Of a stretch of DNA of 64,000 bases, positions 54,831-63,797 are shown piece after piece. Source of the stretch: Cellvibrionaceae bacterium (GTDB taxonomy: Bacteria; Pseudomonadota; Gammaproteobacteria; Pseudomonadales; Cellvibrionaceae); contig JANPZW010000013.1 of assembly GCA_024707385.1 (NCBI GenBank), positions 567,465 through 631,464 on the forward strand, given 5' to 3'. The position numbers and the translations under genes were made by a program. Position 1 is the first letter of the stretch, and each line of letters starts with the position of its first letter. Below the pieces are notes generated by a model. It ran no database searches. It had not been told where the DNA came from and worked only from the letters and a program-made list of their open reading frames with translations.

Positions 54831-55853
54831 TTATTTAGGCTCTACCTGAACCGACACCTTTGCCACGCTATAGAGCACCACATTCCCATCGATCGCCTGC
54901 GTTGGATCGAACAGCGCAAGGTTTATACCGTCACTAACGGAACTGCGATAGACAACGCCATCAAAACCGCACTTTTTGATGAATTCGCAAAGATATTGAC
55001 TGGGAATATAGTCAATTGCTGCCCCTGTCGGCTGAACGGGCCGCGTCAACTCCTCACCTAATCGCTCAAGGAGAGGTAAGTCAGCATGCAGCTGGCCGAT
55101 CTTACTCGCGTCGTCCAAGATAAATGGTGACACGCGCTTGCGCGGATTACGCAAGTCAGCTGCTTTAATCTCTGGGATCGTGAAGTTGGCGACACAAGCA
55201 TACTCACCGGCGTGAGGCCTGATCTCAGCAACGGCTGTATCGGGAAGCGATCCCAGATAAAGGTAGGGAATGCCTGCTGGGTTAGCCCTTCCATGAGATG
55301 AACGTCGCTTCGGCGGCGCTCGCATTTGCTCGATTGGGAAAATCTCTTCTTCTGTGTGGATTCGCGCGCGATACCATTTCCGTGGTAACGCGCGCGCCAA
55401 AAGCATGTCAAGCAATTCTTTGAGACGATCCAGGTCAATGGCCTTATCGAAAAACCAACGATTTGAATACATCATCTCATCTCGAAGGTTGTCCCACTGC
55501 GCAAGGCCTTCGCTGATATAAATTGCCGCCGGCGAGAAATTGCACCGGACGATTTCTTTATTATCAAGAATCTCGCCGAGAAGCTCACTAGCGTGAGCAA
55601 TATCCATGCGCTGGTGACTGAAGAGCTGCCAGTCATCTTTCATCCATTCGACCAGCAGCTTACCTTCCTCACTCGGCTTGTAGACATTCACTAGCATTCC
55701 GAAATAGTCAAAGAGCCTGCTTGGTTCAATGAGTTGGGTATCGGCGGTTCCGCAAAAATCGCATGTCCCTTGTTCAGGATCCAGTGTAGGGAAAATATCA
55801 TCACGCAGGCCGTGATCGTCGAAGCATTCGGGGCAACAAAAACGCTTTGCCAT
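54831..55853 (-). CDS. RES-domain protein with N-terminal zinc ribbon (HEPN-RES type), putative NAD+-degrading effector
   Basis: 340 residues. The N-terminus has CxxC pairs (Cys 7/10 and 31/34) of a zinc ribbon, then a helical region like the HEPN-associated N-terminal domain found before RES domains. The RES part (about 155-330) has Arg in KWYRARIH (162/164), GRANPAGIPYLYLGS, Glu 210 in AVAEIRPHAG, YIPSQYLCEFIK, and Ser 304/305 in DGVVYRSSVSDGINLALF. These are the R-E-S residues of the family. RES toxins break down NAD+ by phosphorolysis or hydrolysis. Five bases after the beta-like gene, so probably the last gene of a three-gene operon. The DNA is visibly AT-richer than its flanks. Confidence 0.82.
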   Translation of the reverse strand: MAKRFCCPECFDDHGLRDDIFPTLDPEQGTCDFCGTADTQLIEPSRLFDYFGMLVNVYKPSEEGKLLVEWMKDDWQLFSHQRMDIAHASELLGEILDNKEIVRCNFSPAAIYISEGLAQWDNLRDEMMYSNRWFFDKAIDLDRLKELLDMLLARALPRKWYRARIHTEEEIFPIEQMRAPPKRRSSHGRANPAGIPYLYLGSLPDTAVAEIRPHAGEYACVANFTIPEIKAADLRNPRKRVSPFILDDASKIGQLHADLPLLERLGEELTRPVQPTGAAIDYIPSQYLCEFIKKCGFDGVVYRSSVSDGINLALFDPTQAIDGNVVLYSVAKVSVQVEPK

Positions 55854-55858
55854 ACTGA

Positions 55859-56803
55859 TTAATCAAAATAGGCAGCAAGTGTCTCGATATGATGCTTCAT
55901 CGAGAGCTTTTTGACAGAACCAAGACCGGGAAAGTGACCTTTTATGTGAAGACTACGAAACTCTTGGACTGCATAGGTATCGAGAATATGCGATTTACCG
56001 CTATCCAGTTTCTCAATCAGCTTTTCCAGGGCTTGGGCGAACTTTCCTGCGGGATCAGTTGGAGTGTCATTTGTAGTAGAAACGAAATGATTGATGAACA
56101 TCACTTCATCTGCATCGGGATCAATGAAACTTAGGTGAATTGCAACGGCATAAGCGGGGCCACCACCATCCGAATAAACATCACCAACAGTCAAAAAATC
56201 ACCAAAGCCATTCATTCCGAGGTCACTCTCGAAGGTCAAGTGTAGCTCAGAGAATTCTTCAACCGGGATCTTAGCGAATTCTGCATTCTTGCGAGGCTTA
56301 AAGCCGTCGCGAATCAAGATTCGCGTACTGCCTTCAAAATGCTTGCGGTAAAGCGTATTGGCATTATTTTCTATGAATACGTTTGTGAGATTCGGCATGC
56401 CATCACCCAATTCAGTCGCTAACGCTTTGGGGGCCGTAAAGCCCGCGTGAATTAGAACTGGGTGATGGTCGATATGCTGGTCGTAACAAGCGATTGCACT
56501 TTCAACCGACATCCCATTGCGTAGAAGGATACCGGCACAAATATTGTTACTATCTCTAAATTCTTCGTGGAGAAGGCCCGTAATGTTTGCCCCATCATCC
56601 TGATGATCACCGTGATAAGGGTTCACAATAACAATTGCGCGTCCGCCTGCTTCACATACCGAATTCAAAGTTTTCTTAAGGCCACCGAGCGACTCACGTA
56701 CAGGCTCAATCACAGGAATGAATTTTTTTTCAGCTAGTAAGTTAGCGATTTCGCGAATTGTGATGAGTTCGAATTGTTTTCCACGAAAATAGGGATAATA
56801 CAT
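55859..56803 (-). CDS. sce7725 / T4 beta-protein-like family protein
   Basis: 314 residues, soluble, no signal peptide. The beginning MYYPYFRGKQFELITIREIA and the mid segments FIPVIEPVRE and NLTNVFIENN match what I know of the sce7725/beta family, a group of unknown function related to the phage T4 beta protein. It looks like an alpha/beta barrel. It is sandwiched by seven and five bases between an sce7726-like gene and a RES-domain gene, as is usual for the pair. I infer a sensor or regulator in the same module; biochemistry is unknown. Confidence 0.75.
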   Translation of the reverse strand: MYYPYFRGKQFELITIREIANLLAEKKFIPVIEPVRESLGGLKKTLNSVCEAGGRAIVIVNPYHGDHQDDGANITGLLHEEFRDSNNICAGILLRNGMSVESAIACYDQHIDHHPVLIHAGFTAPKALATELGDGMPNLTNVFIENNANTLYRKHFEGSTRILIRDGFKPRKNAEFAKIPVEEFSELHLTFESDLGMNGFGDFLTVGDVYSDGGGPAYAVAIHLSFIDPDADEVMFINHFVSTTNDTPTDPAGKFAQALEKLIEKLDSGKSHILDTYAVQEFRSLHIKGHFPGLGSVKKLSMKHHIETLAAYFD

Positions 56804-56810
56804 ATGCTTA

Positions 56811-57701
56811 TCAATTCCATGTAATGGCCGCGTGGAGCGGAGTATCTACAGCACCAATCAATCTCGAATGCTCAGAACGGCGCACTGGTATCGATAGCGC
56901 TGCTGCTTGCAAAGACCTAGGCAGCTGATCACAAAGATCACTGAGCGGAGCAAGATTACGTGTTCGCTTAAGCGTCCTGACCATTTCTGCATGTAGGACA
57001 ACAGGGTCAAGTCTGGCGAAGAGTTCACGCATTGCAGAATGCTTTTGCGTATTTGGAACCTCCGGCACCGTCATACCCATAGCCTGCAAAATTGCAACAC
57101 CTTCAGCTATTCGCAATGACTCGAACACGGTAACAGGACAAATCCGTGCGGGGCAATCTACTGCGTCGCGCACAGGAGTAATCCTGTATCGCTTAGAAAG
57201 ACACAGAACTCCTACCTCTTGCGGAACTATTTCCAATATACCTTCGATATGACTTTCGCTTGCAATAACATTAACCGCTGCAAAAACTTTTTTGTAATTC
57301 TCAATCTGGTTGCTAAGTCTCGCAAGCGAATCCCGCTCCGACTTGATTTCATAGACGGTCGCAGTGCCGTTAAGAATGACGAGATCTGCTTTGCAGTTCC
57401 CAACACGAAACTCATTAAGCATTGAGGCAGTACGGAGCGAATGCTTTCCCATCAAAACTTTTTGGGTGACCGCGGATCGATAAATATACTCATCCCTGTG
57501 TCCCGCGACTTTTAAAATCTTGAAGGCAGCATCGAAAATATCGCCAACAGTCGCACATTGATCAGCTTGCTCAATTAGATCAGTTTGCCACAGTAATCGG
57601 CGAAACAAACCGGACTGGCCTTTCTTTGCCATTTCATGGAAAACAGCAGCAGAGAACAGACGAGCCAATGCGGAAAGTTGTGTGGAACTGCAAGTTTTCA
57701 T
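56811..57701 (-). CDS. sce7726 family protein, PD-(D/E)xK nuclease-like
   Basis: 296 residues. Glu 98 and Arg 99 of LNEFRVGNCKADLVIL, Asp 106, and Glu 118-x-Lys 120 of TVYEIKSERDSL form the core of a PD-(D/E)xK restriction-type fold. A helical C-terminal half follows (LRIAEGVAILQAMG, MRELFARLDPVV). The sequence agrees with the sce7726 family, usually next to an sce7725 gene as here. A nuclease or nuclease-like recognition role is inferred from the motif; DNA or RNA cutting is not proven. First gene of the module, ATG at 57701. Confidence 0.78.
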   Translation of the reverse strand: MKTCSSTQLSALARLFSAAVFHEMAKKGQSGLFRRLLWQTDLIEQADQCATVGDIFDAAFKILKVAGHRDEYIYRSAVTQKVLMGKHSLRTASMLNEFRVGNCKADLVILNGTATVYEIKSERDSLARLSNQIENYKKVFAAVNVIASESHIEGILEIVPQEVGVLCLSKRYRITPVRDAVDCPARICPVTVFESLRIAEGVAILQAMGMTVPEVPNTQKHSAMRELFARLDPVVLHAEMVRTLKRTRNLAPLSDLCDQLPRSLQAAALSIPVRRSEHSRLIGAVDTPLHAAITWN

Positions 57702-58037
57702 TTCTCAATTCAACCATGCATTTTTTATAGACATTGTGCTTTCTCGTTGGACCAAAGCCCATTGTTATACAAGGTTATCGAGTGATGCGATGCCAACAAC
57801 CGATTCACTGCCTAAATGAATCGGCTCCCAACGATAAATCTTAGCATTCATCGACAATTTGGGCGAATCCGGAACGAGACCGACTGTTTGTCAGTCACCG
57901 TTCCGCCCGCTTTATTTTCGGACGCTTCATGAGCTCACTGCAGAGCACCAAAGCAGCAAGATCTTCGACCTGAAAAAGATCCCACCTCCCATTTCTACCG
58001 CGCTAAAAATCTGGAACAGGGATTTATTCGAGGGGTC
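57702..58037. other. Intergenic region upstream of the sce7726 module
   Basis: About 335 bases without a convincing gene. The part next to sce7726 is AT-rich and should hold the module's promoter. It includes the complex inverted repeat listed separately. No tRNA, integrase or direct-repeat attachment site was found. Confidence 0.5.
57861..57910. repeat. Imperfect long inverted repeat between sce7726 and the oxidoreductase gene
   Basis: GGAACG (57871-57876) pairs with CGTTCC (57899-57904), and an inner GACTG (57882-57886) pairs with CAGTC (57892-57896), with GGGCG/CGCCC outside. It may terminate transcription of the oxidoreductase gene or be an operator near the island edge. Confidence 0.45.
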
Positions 58038-59127
58038 TTAAACGATCTCTACCCGCTTGCCCGTCGCCACCGATTTCAGCGCCGCCTCTACCACGCGTAT
58101 GTCCGCCAGCCCTTCGCTGCCCGGCACCATCACGTCGCTGTTATTGAGAATAGCCAAGGCGTCGTTATCCATCTGCCGGGCTTGTTGGTGGACGATGGTT
58201 TTGTCGAGGGCTTTGCCGTCGCTTGTGCGGCCTTTTACGCCGGTGTAACTCTGCATAGGTTGCAGCTCATACCAGCCTTTTTTCCGCCTCCACCCGCAGG
58301 TGATTCATATTGCGCGTCACGCTGGTGGCGCAGTTGGCGATCAGGCCGCCGGGAAATTCCAGATCAAAAATGGCCGTCGAATCGGTTTTGGTAAATACCT
58401 CCGGCAGATCATTTTCAAAACGCGCAGTGATGGCGACAGGCTCAAGGCCGGAGGCGTAGCGCGCGGCGTTGATGGGGTAGACGCCCATGTCATACAGCGC
58501 ACCGCCGCCTTTGTTGCGGTCCATGCGCCAGTCGTCCTGGGGCGCACCGCGGCCGGCATAGCCTGCCTCAGATTTCACGCTTTTGATCGCGCCGTAGGGT
58601 TTGCTGCTGGCGAACTCGATCACCGTGCGGGTATTGGGTTCGTGCTGCAGGCGGTAGCCGATGGAGAGCTTCACTTTATTTTTATTGCAGGCGTCGATGA
58701 TGGCCTGACACTCCTCCACCGTCATGGCCATGGGTTTTTCACACCACACGTGTTTGCCCGCCTCGGCGGCGATGACGGAAAACTTTTTATGCAGGAAGGT
58801 AGGGGTCACGATGTAAACGACATCGATCTCCGGGTTATCGGCAATTTTGGCCAGGGTCTCGTAGGTGTACACGTTTTTATCGGGGATGCCGTACTTCTTC
58901 TGCCACTCGGGGATTTTCTCCGGGCTGCCGGTGACGATACCGCGCAGTTCACAGTGCTCGGTCAACTGCAGGCCGGGGGCGAGCAGCTCGCGGCTGTAGC
59001 CGCCGAGGCCGAGCAGCGCCACGCCGATTTTCTTTTTTGGTTTGGCCGCCCAGGAGGGCAGGATCAGGGAGGTGGTGGAAACTCCGGCCAGACCTTGGAG
59101 CAGGCGGCGGCGGGATAGATGAGGCAT
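58038..59127 (-). pseudogene. Glucose-fructose-oxidoreductase-like Gfo/Idh/MocA protein, frameshifted
   Basis: The start MPHLSRRRLLQGLAG carries a Tat signal, cleaved near SWAA. The Rossmann domain reads KIGVALLGLGGYS, with CEKPMAMTVEECQ containing the family's EKP Lys, and GYRLQHEPNTRTVIEF follows. The sequence is closest to periplasmic GFOR-like enzymes that oxidise sugars while holding NADP(H). The frame breaks at a run of six T (58279-58284); removing one joins VEAEK to GWYELQPMQSYTGVKG and gives about 362 residues. Unrepaired, the last 70 residues are lost. A ribosome site GGAGAAAC precedes ATG at 59127. Confidence 0.87.
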
Positions 59128-59274
59128 GAGGTTTCTCCTGTGGCTGAAGGGTGCGGTGGCGGGACAAGCGGCAGAGCATATAACAGTCCGCGAGAACCGG
59201 ACCACCGGGTATTTGTAACCGGTCGAGGCGAGATAGACCGCGGATGCGGCAGTGAATTCTGACGGCGAAATCAC

Positions 59275-59300
59275 AAAAAAGGCCGACGGGTGTCGGCCTT
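59275..59300 (-). terminator. Terminator of the third poly-Ser lipoprotein gene
   Basis: AAGGCCGAC/GTCGGCCTT stem with a short loop and six T on the minus strand, immediately beyond the stop. Confidence 0.85.
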
Positions 59301-59316
59301 GGAGAGCGGTGCGGAA

Positions 59317-60240
59317 TTAATTGCAGCCGATGCGGGTTTGCGAGACGGCGATGTTGTCGTATACGACGGTGTTTGCGCCGTGTCCCTGCCAGCCAATGCG
59401 TATCAGGCGAAAATTCACGTCGTAAAATCCGCCGTGATTGTCCAGCCAGCGGCTGTCAAAACCGGTGCTGCGGTTGTTATCAATCGTAAGCCCTTCTATC
59501 AGCCGATCGTTGTACCAAAGCTGCAGCAAATCATTGGTATTGTCATAGAAAATCTCGATGCAACTGAGCTGCCCTGGCGTCAGTTGAAATGAGCTATTCG
59601 CCTGACTGGGGTCGTATAAGTTAGGCGACACCGTATCGCCTACAGATGCCCGATTCCACAGAAGTTTATTGTCGCTGTGGAAACGTGCGCGGACGGAGCT
59701 ATCGTCCATATTGGAGGCTGCGTCCTCCAACAAAACAAAGAAGTTAACCGCCCCTTGGGCTGCTTGGGCGGGTTTTGCATAAAAACGGACATAGGCACTT
59801 TGCAGCCCTTTAACCGCATCGATATCCAACCAAGCTGGGTGGCTATAACCGTTGCCACTCACGACTTCAATCGCCCTGCTGCCGCCAACACCAGTGGAAA
59901 CATAGCTATAGCGACCACTACCGCCCGCGTTCTGAAAAGTCAGCCCTGCAGGCAGCTCCCCGGCAACGGCATCAGCGAAATTTTCACAAAACAAAACCCC
60001 ACCCGCGCAATTTCCCGCCAAACCCGAGCTGCTGGAGCTGGATGAGCTGCTCGAACTGGAACTGGAGCTCGAGGACGAACTGCTGGAGCTGCTGCTCGAA
60101 CTGCTTGAACTGCTTGAACTGGATGAGGATGACGACGAGGAGGAGCTGCTGGAGGAAGACGAGCTGCTCGAACCTGATGAGCCGCCGCCGCAGGCGGACA
60201 GCAGCAGAGTCAGGCACATAAAAAGCAAAGGTTGTTTCAT
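59317..60240 (-). CDS. Poly-serine lipoprotein with concanavalin-like jelly-roll domain
   Basis: The start MKQPLLFMCLTLLLSACGGG gives a lipoprotein signal (lipobox LSAC). About 50 serines follow. The remaining roughly 220 residues are a jelly-roll: CENFADAVAGELPAG, SAYVRFYAKPAQ, NFFVLLED, IEIFYDNTNDLLQLWYN, FRLIRIGWQGHG. These resemble LamG/heparin-lyase-like carbohydrate-binding or polysaccharide-lyase folds. No catalytic pair is certain, so binding is as likely as cleavage. Its own terminator follows. Confidence 0.75.
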   Translation of the reverse strand: MKQPLLFMCLTLLLSACGGGSSGSSSSSSSSSSSSSSSSSSSSSSSSSSSSSSSSSSSSSSSSSSSSSSSSSGLAGNCAGGVLFCENFADAVAGELPAGLTFQNAGGSGRYSYVSTGVGGSRAIEVVSGNGYSHPAWLDIDAVKGLQSAYVRFYAKPAQAAQGAVNFFVLLEDAASNMDDSSVRARFHSDNKLLWNRASVGDTVSPNLYDPSQANSSFQLTPGQLSCIEIFYDNTNDLLQLWYNDRLIEGLTIDNNRSTGFDSRWLDNHGGFYDVNFRLIRIGWQGHGANTVVYDNIAVSQTRIGCN

Positions 60241-60363
60241 GATGGCCACCGATTTTCCGATTATGAGGTGCCCACGCGGGCCCTGAGGCGGCGATCTTAT
60301 AGTAAAGATGACTGCCCCGTCCGCGCGGCGGATCAAAAAAATCCGGTTGCCGATTGCTCGTCC

Positions 60364-62127
60364 TCAACGCCGGGCGGCGTTGCCCAGATCGTGTATCCGC
60401 TGGGTGATCGGCGGAGTCTCCTCCCGGTCGATGCGCACATCCAGCAACACCGGACTGCGCAGTGCCAAAAAGGCGTTAAAGTCGATTTCCTCCAGTTGCG
60501 CCGCGGAGTGCACCACTATGCCGGGCACGCCGATGGATTGGGCCTGCATGGCGAAATTCACCCGGTTCAGCTCCCAGCCGATGGATTCGGCGCCGCCCAT
60601 ACGCTGGCCGTGCAGCACCATACCCAGAGCGGAGTCATTGAGAACGATAAACACCACCGGCAGTCCGTGCTGGGCCGCGACGGTGATCTCCTGGGCGCTC
60701 ATCAGATAGGCGCCGTCACCCACCAGGCAAACCGTCAGAACATCCGGGTTGGCCCGGGCCGATCCCACCGCTGCGGCAACGCCCCAGCACATGGAGCCGA
60801 AGCCGGCACCGATGCGCACCTGACCGCGAAAGTTGGTGTTGACGAAATAATGCGTGAACCACGCCCAGATGTTGCCCGCATCGAGATAGATGCGGGTATC
60901 CGGCGGCAATACCCGGTTGAGCACCGCCATCAAACGCTGGGGTTTGATGGGAGCAGAAACGTCGCGGCAGCGCTCTGGTGTCTCCAGGGTCGCACACGTA
61001 CCCAGGCAGTTCACCGGGACTTCGCGCTCGACACAGCTATACCAGCGTTTGCCGCAGACCAGCGCGTCCTTCGCCAATTGATTGAGCTTGCCAAATACCA
61101 GGCCGGGATCGCTGCAAACGTGGTGGTTGGCCATGGGAGAGCGGGTGAAGTGTTCGGCGTTCTGATCGATGTGCACTAGGCGGGTGTTGAGCAGATGGGC
61201 ATCCCAGCCGCCGGTGGCCAGTTCGGTGAGCGCCGAGCCCACAGCGAGAATCAGATCCGGCCGGCCTTCGCTGAAGAGCGCGCGTGCCGAGCTGTGTCCG
61301 GCGAAACCGTACACACCTCGATACAGAGGATGGCGCTCATCCACCCAATATTTTCCGGTTTGCCCCACCACAAAGGGGGCGTTCACCCGTTCGCAGAAGG
61401 CCAGCACCTGTTCCGCCGCCGGGCCGATTTCACCATCGATAAACACCGCAATAGTGTCGACCTTGAGAATCTTGCGCCAGAGAATCTCGATGGCGCGGTC
61501 ATCGGCGATCTTGAAGTCGTGCGCGAAGAGATCCGCGTGAATGCGCTGGGGCGGCGCGCTGGCGGCAGCGAGCACGTCGGACGGGATGCTCAAATGAGCC
61601 GGCCCGTTGGGGCTGCGATGGGCGGCCATGATGGCGGAGATCAGCTTGCTCTCCAGTTGTTCAGCGTGGGACACCAGCGAGGAGAACACAGTGCAGTGGC
61701 GCATCATGGCCACGGTATCTATGGCGGTGCAGCTGCTCTCCTGCATGGCGCGGCGGCCGAACTTCGGCAGCGCCGTCTGCGCCGTGATCACCAGCATAGG
61801 CACATGGTCGGCCATGGCGGAGCTGACTCCGGTGATAAGGTTTGTGGCGCCGGGGCCGGTGGTTGAACACACCACCCCCATGCGACCGGTTTCCCGGTGA
61901 TAACCGTCCGCCATGAAAGCCGCGCCGCCTTCATGGCGCGCCACCACCAGTTGCGGGCCTCCCGTGCGGCCGCTTCTGGCCAGGGCATCGAACAGTGGTT
62001 CTATGGAACCACCGGGTACACCGAAGACCCATTCGACACCCAGCTGGGCGAGATAATCGACCACCAGGTCGGCGGAAGTGGTTTGCTGCGCGGCGCGCAG
62101 CACAGGAGCAAGACGGCTATCCAACAT
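60364..62127 (-). CDS. Thiamine-diphosphate enzyme, acetolactate-synthase-like
   Basis: About 587 residues, all three domains of the large ThDP family. The catalytic Glu lies in VARHEGGAAF (about residue 66), the central nucleotide-fold domain follows (RPDLILAVGSALTEL), and the ThDP-Mg motif is GDGAYLMSAQEI to VLNDSALGM near 450-480. The pattern is that of acetolactate synthase, benzoylformate decarboxylase or sulfoacetaldehyde acetyltransferase relatives. The usual ilvN partner is absent, so classical valine synthesis is unlikely. ATG at 62127, six bases after AGGTG, is preferred over GTG at 62136. It is the last gene after two citrate-synthase-fold proteins and a TonB receptor. Substrate unknown. 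Confidence 0.83.
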   Translation of the reverse strand: MLDSRLAPVLRAAQQTTSADLVVDYLAQLGVEWVFGVPGGSIEPLFDALARSGRTGGPQLVVARHEGGAAFMADGYHRETGRMGVVCSTTGPGATNLITGVSSAMADHVPMLVITAQTALPKFGRRAMQESSCTAIDTVAMMRHCTVFSSLVSHAEQLESKLISAIMAAHRSPNGPAHLSIPSDVLAAASAPPQRIHADLFAHDFKIADDRAIEILWRKILKVDTIAVFIDGEIGPAAEQVLAFCERVNAPFVVGQTGKYWVDERHPLYRGVYGFAGHSSARALFSEGRPDLILAVGSALTELATGGWDAHLLNTRLVHIDQNAEHFTRSPMANHHVCSDPGLVFGKLNQLAKDALVCGKRWYSCVEREVPVNCLGTCATLETPERCRDVSAPIKPQRLMAVLNRVLPPDTRIYLDAGNIWAWFTHYFVNTNFRGQVRIGAGFGSMCWGVAAAVGSARANPDVLTVCLVGDGAYLMSAQEITVAAQHGLPVVFIVLNDSALGMVLHGQRMGGAESIGWELNRVNFAMQAQSIGVPGIVVHSAAQLEEIDFNAFLALRSPVLLDVRIDREETPPITQRIHDLGNAARR

Positions 62128-62218
62128 ATCAATCACCTATAAAAGTTTGCACGCCCGCGCCAGCACACGGCAGACATGGCGTTTGCCGCCCCACTGAACG
62201 AGCCAAGGAAAAAGATGG

Positions 62219-63049
62219 TTATAGCGAGTGCGGCAGAGCGCGCGGCGCTACACCCTGATAACGCACATCCGTGCAGATCTGCGGCAGGAAAGCCTGGGCG
62301 GGTTGGTCGTAGAGATCCCCGTAACAGGCCAGCACTCCGCTCAGCACATCAGCAGTGCGAATCCGGTAGACCTCCATAGCAGAAAATCCCTGGTCCATCA
62401 GGAATGCGCATGCGTAAGCCGCAGCGTTCATATCAGCCTGGTGGTGCACCTGCAGGTACTCCGCCAGACCTTCGACAAATCTCACATAGGGTCCGGGTGA
62501 AAAACCGAGCTCAGCGGTGAAGCGCCGCATGGGATCGAGGCGCTCATCGGCGACCTTCACCGGCCGGGCGAAGCCGCTGATACTCGGCACACCATTGCGC
62601 AGGGGGAAGCGCGCCACCAGCTCCGCAAAGCTTGCGCCGGCATCGTGATCCGCCTTCAGCTCACTCAGGGTAAGAACGGTGAGGTATTGCGCCTTGGCGC
62701 CGTAGGCGCGGGAGTCGGCGGCGAGAACACCCGCCGCCGTCGCCGCGACCGGCGACGCCTGGCCGTTGCCAGCCAGGGCGCCCAGTTGATTGCACCAGAT
62801 GCGCAGGTCGGGGTAGCTGGTGAAAAAGACGGTTTTCTCCAGCCAGAGCGCCAGCGGCTTATCGATCAGGCGCCCGGTGATATTGAGCACCGCAAGCTGG
62901 GTGATATTGAGCTCCTGCAACAGATCGCCAAGCAGGCGGCGTCCGCGCACCAGCACGTCGCGCGCGCCCTGCCACTTGCCGATGCTGGTGCGGATATGGC
63001 GGCGGCGCTCATCCCAGAAGCGGGTGTCAGACACACTCATATTGCTCAT
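62219..63049 (-). CDS. Divergent citrate-synthase-fold protein (second of a pair)
   Basis: 276 residues. It follows the citrate-synthase order: an RGRRLLGDLLQ start (compare RGY-x-x-x-ELW), SYPDLRIWCNQLGALAG, VAATAAGVLAADSRAYGAKA in place of the HGGA block, SGFARPVKVADERLDP in place of GFGH-x-x-K-x-x-DPR, and AACAFLM-type helices. By this hand alignment the usual catalytic His residues are absent (Tyr-Gly-Ala and Phe-Ala-Arg). It overlaps the preceding paralogue by 23 bases. GGGGG just before ATG at 63049 supports the start. Citryl-CoA lyase-like activity or a non-catalytic subunit is possible. Confidence 0.65.
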   Translation of the reverse strand: MSNMSVSDTRFWDERRRHIRTSIGKWQGARDVLVRGRRLLGDLLQELNITQLAVLNITGRLIDKPLALWLEKTVFFTSYPDLRIWCNQLGALAGNGQASPVAATAAGVLAADSRAYGAKAQYLTVLTLSELKADHDAGASFAELVARFPLRNGVPSISGFARPVKVADERLDPMRRFTAELGFSPGPYVRFVEGLAEYLQVHHQADMNAAAYACAFLMDQGFSAMEVYRIRTADVLSGVLACYGDLYDQPAQAFLPQICTDVRYQGVAPRALPHSL

Positions 63050-63797
63050 CCCCCAACATGGGATTGCTGCTGATGGGCTGATGTGTCTGCTCCATGCCGT
63101 GCGCCATAACGCCCGGTGCTATAGCGAGTTGAAACAGACCGAGCGTCATACGCGGGCTGAGTCCCAAAGCCAGCCCTGAGGCCGCCACCAGACCCGGCGG
63201 CAACCAGCCCTGCTGGCGGCTGGCCAACACAGCGGCGAATTCCTGGCACCAGCGCAGCACCGGCTGCTCCGGCATCACCGCGATGAGATCGGTTGCCAGT
63301 TGCTGCCAGATGGGTTCAAGAGTGCCAAAACTGCTGCCGAAACCTGGCGGCTCGCTGCCGTCGACCAAACATTTCTCGGCGAAACCGGCCGGGTCTTCCG
63401 CCAGATGGGTGCTAATAAACTCCCAGGCACGCTCCGCCTCCAGGGCGCCGCCCCGGGTACCGGAGCCGGTTAAAAGACCAATTGGCAGCAAGTGCTCAGG
63501 GGCGGTTTTGCTGACCCCCGCGAGCATGGCCGCGCGCACCGCCGGATGGCGCGGGCCCGGATTGAGCAGACCGATCAACAGCACCTCCAGCAGGCGCCGC
63601 TGCGCCGGCGTTGGCAGCTCGCCCGTCAACAACAGCAGAAGCACATCTCCGTAGGGGCGATTGCGCCATAGCTCCGCCACGTCATAACCCGCGATAAAGC
63701 GGCGCTCCGCCACATAAGGGTTATGCGCCTGCGGTTCCTCCAAGCAGATGCTGGTGGTGAAGTCGGGGCGCGCGCCCGCCTCAGTCGCTGAAGACAT
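63027..63797 (-). CDS. Divergent short citrate-synthase-fold protein (first of a pair)
   Basis: 256 residues, short for citrate synthase (about 370-430). N-terminal blocks match: FIAGYDVAELWRNRPYGDVLLLLLTGELP. The middle reads GTRGGALEAERAWEFI (114-129) where HGGAN is expected, and EPPGFGSSFGTLEP (149-162) in place of GFGHRVYK. The end is VMAHGMEQ. Two catalytic His sites thus appear lost, by hand alignment. ATG at 63797 overlaps the TonB receptor stop by 17 bases, and its stop overlaps the next paralogue, so all are translationally linked. A heteromeric enzyme or acyl-CoA lyase is conceivable. Confidence 0.68.
   Translation of the reverse strand: MSSATEAGARPDFTTSICLEEPQAHNPYVAERRFIAGYDVAELWRNRPYGDVLLLLLTGELPTPAQRRLLEVLLIGLLNPGPRHPAVRAAMLAGVSKTAPEHLLPIGLLTGSGTRGGALEAERAWEFISTHLAEDPAGFAEKCLVDGSEPPGFGSSFGTLEPIWQQLATDLIAVMPEQPVLRWCQEFAAVLASRQQGWLPPGLVAASGLALGLSPRMTLGLFQLAIAPGVMAHGMEQTHQPISSNPMLGDEQYECV

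Noticed and set aside
54700..58040. Attachment sites or integrase flanking the AT-rich three-gene module
   Set aside because: No direct repeats, tRNA or recombinase gene seen at either edge within the window.
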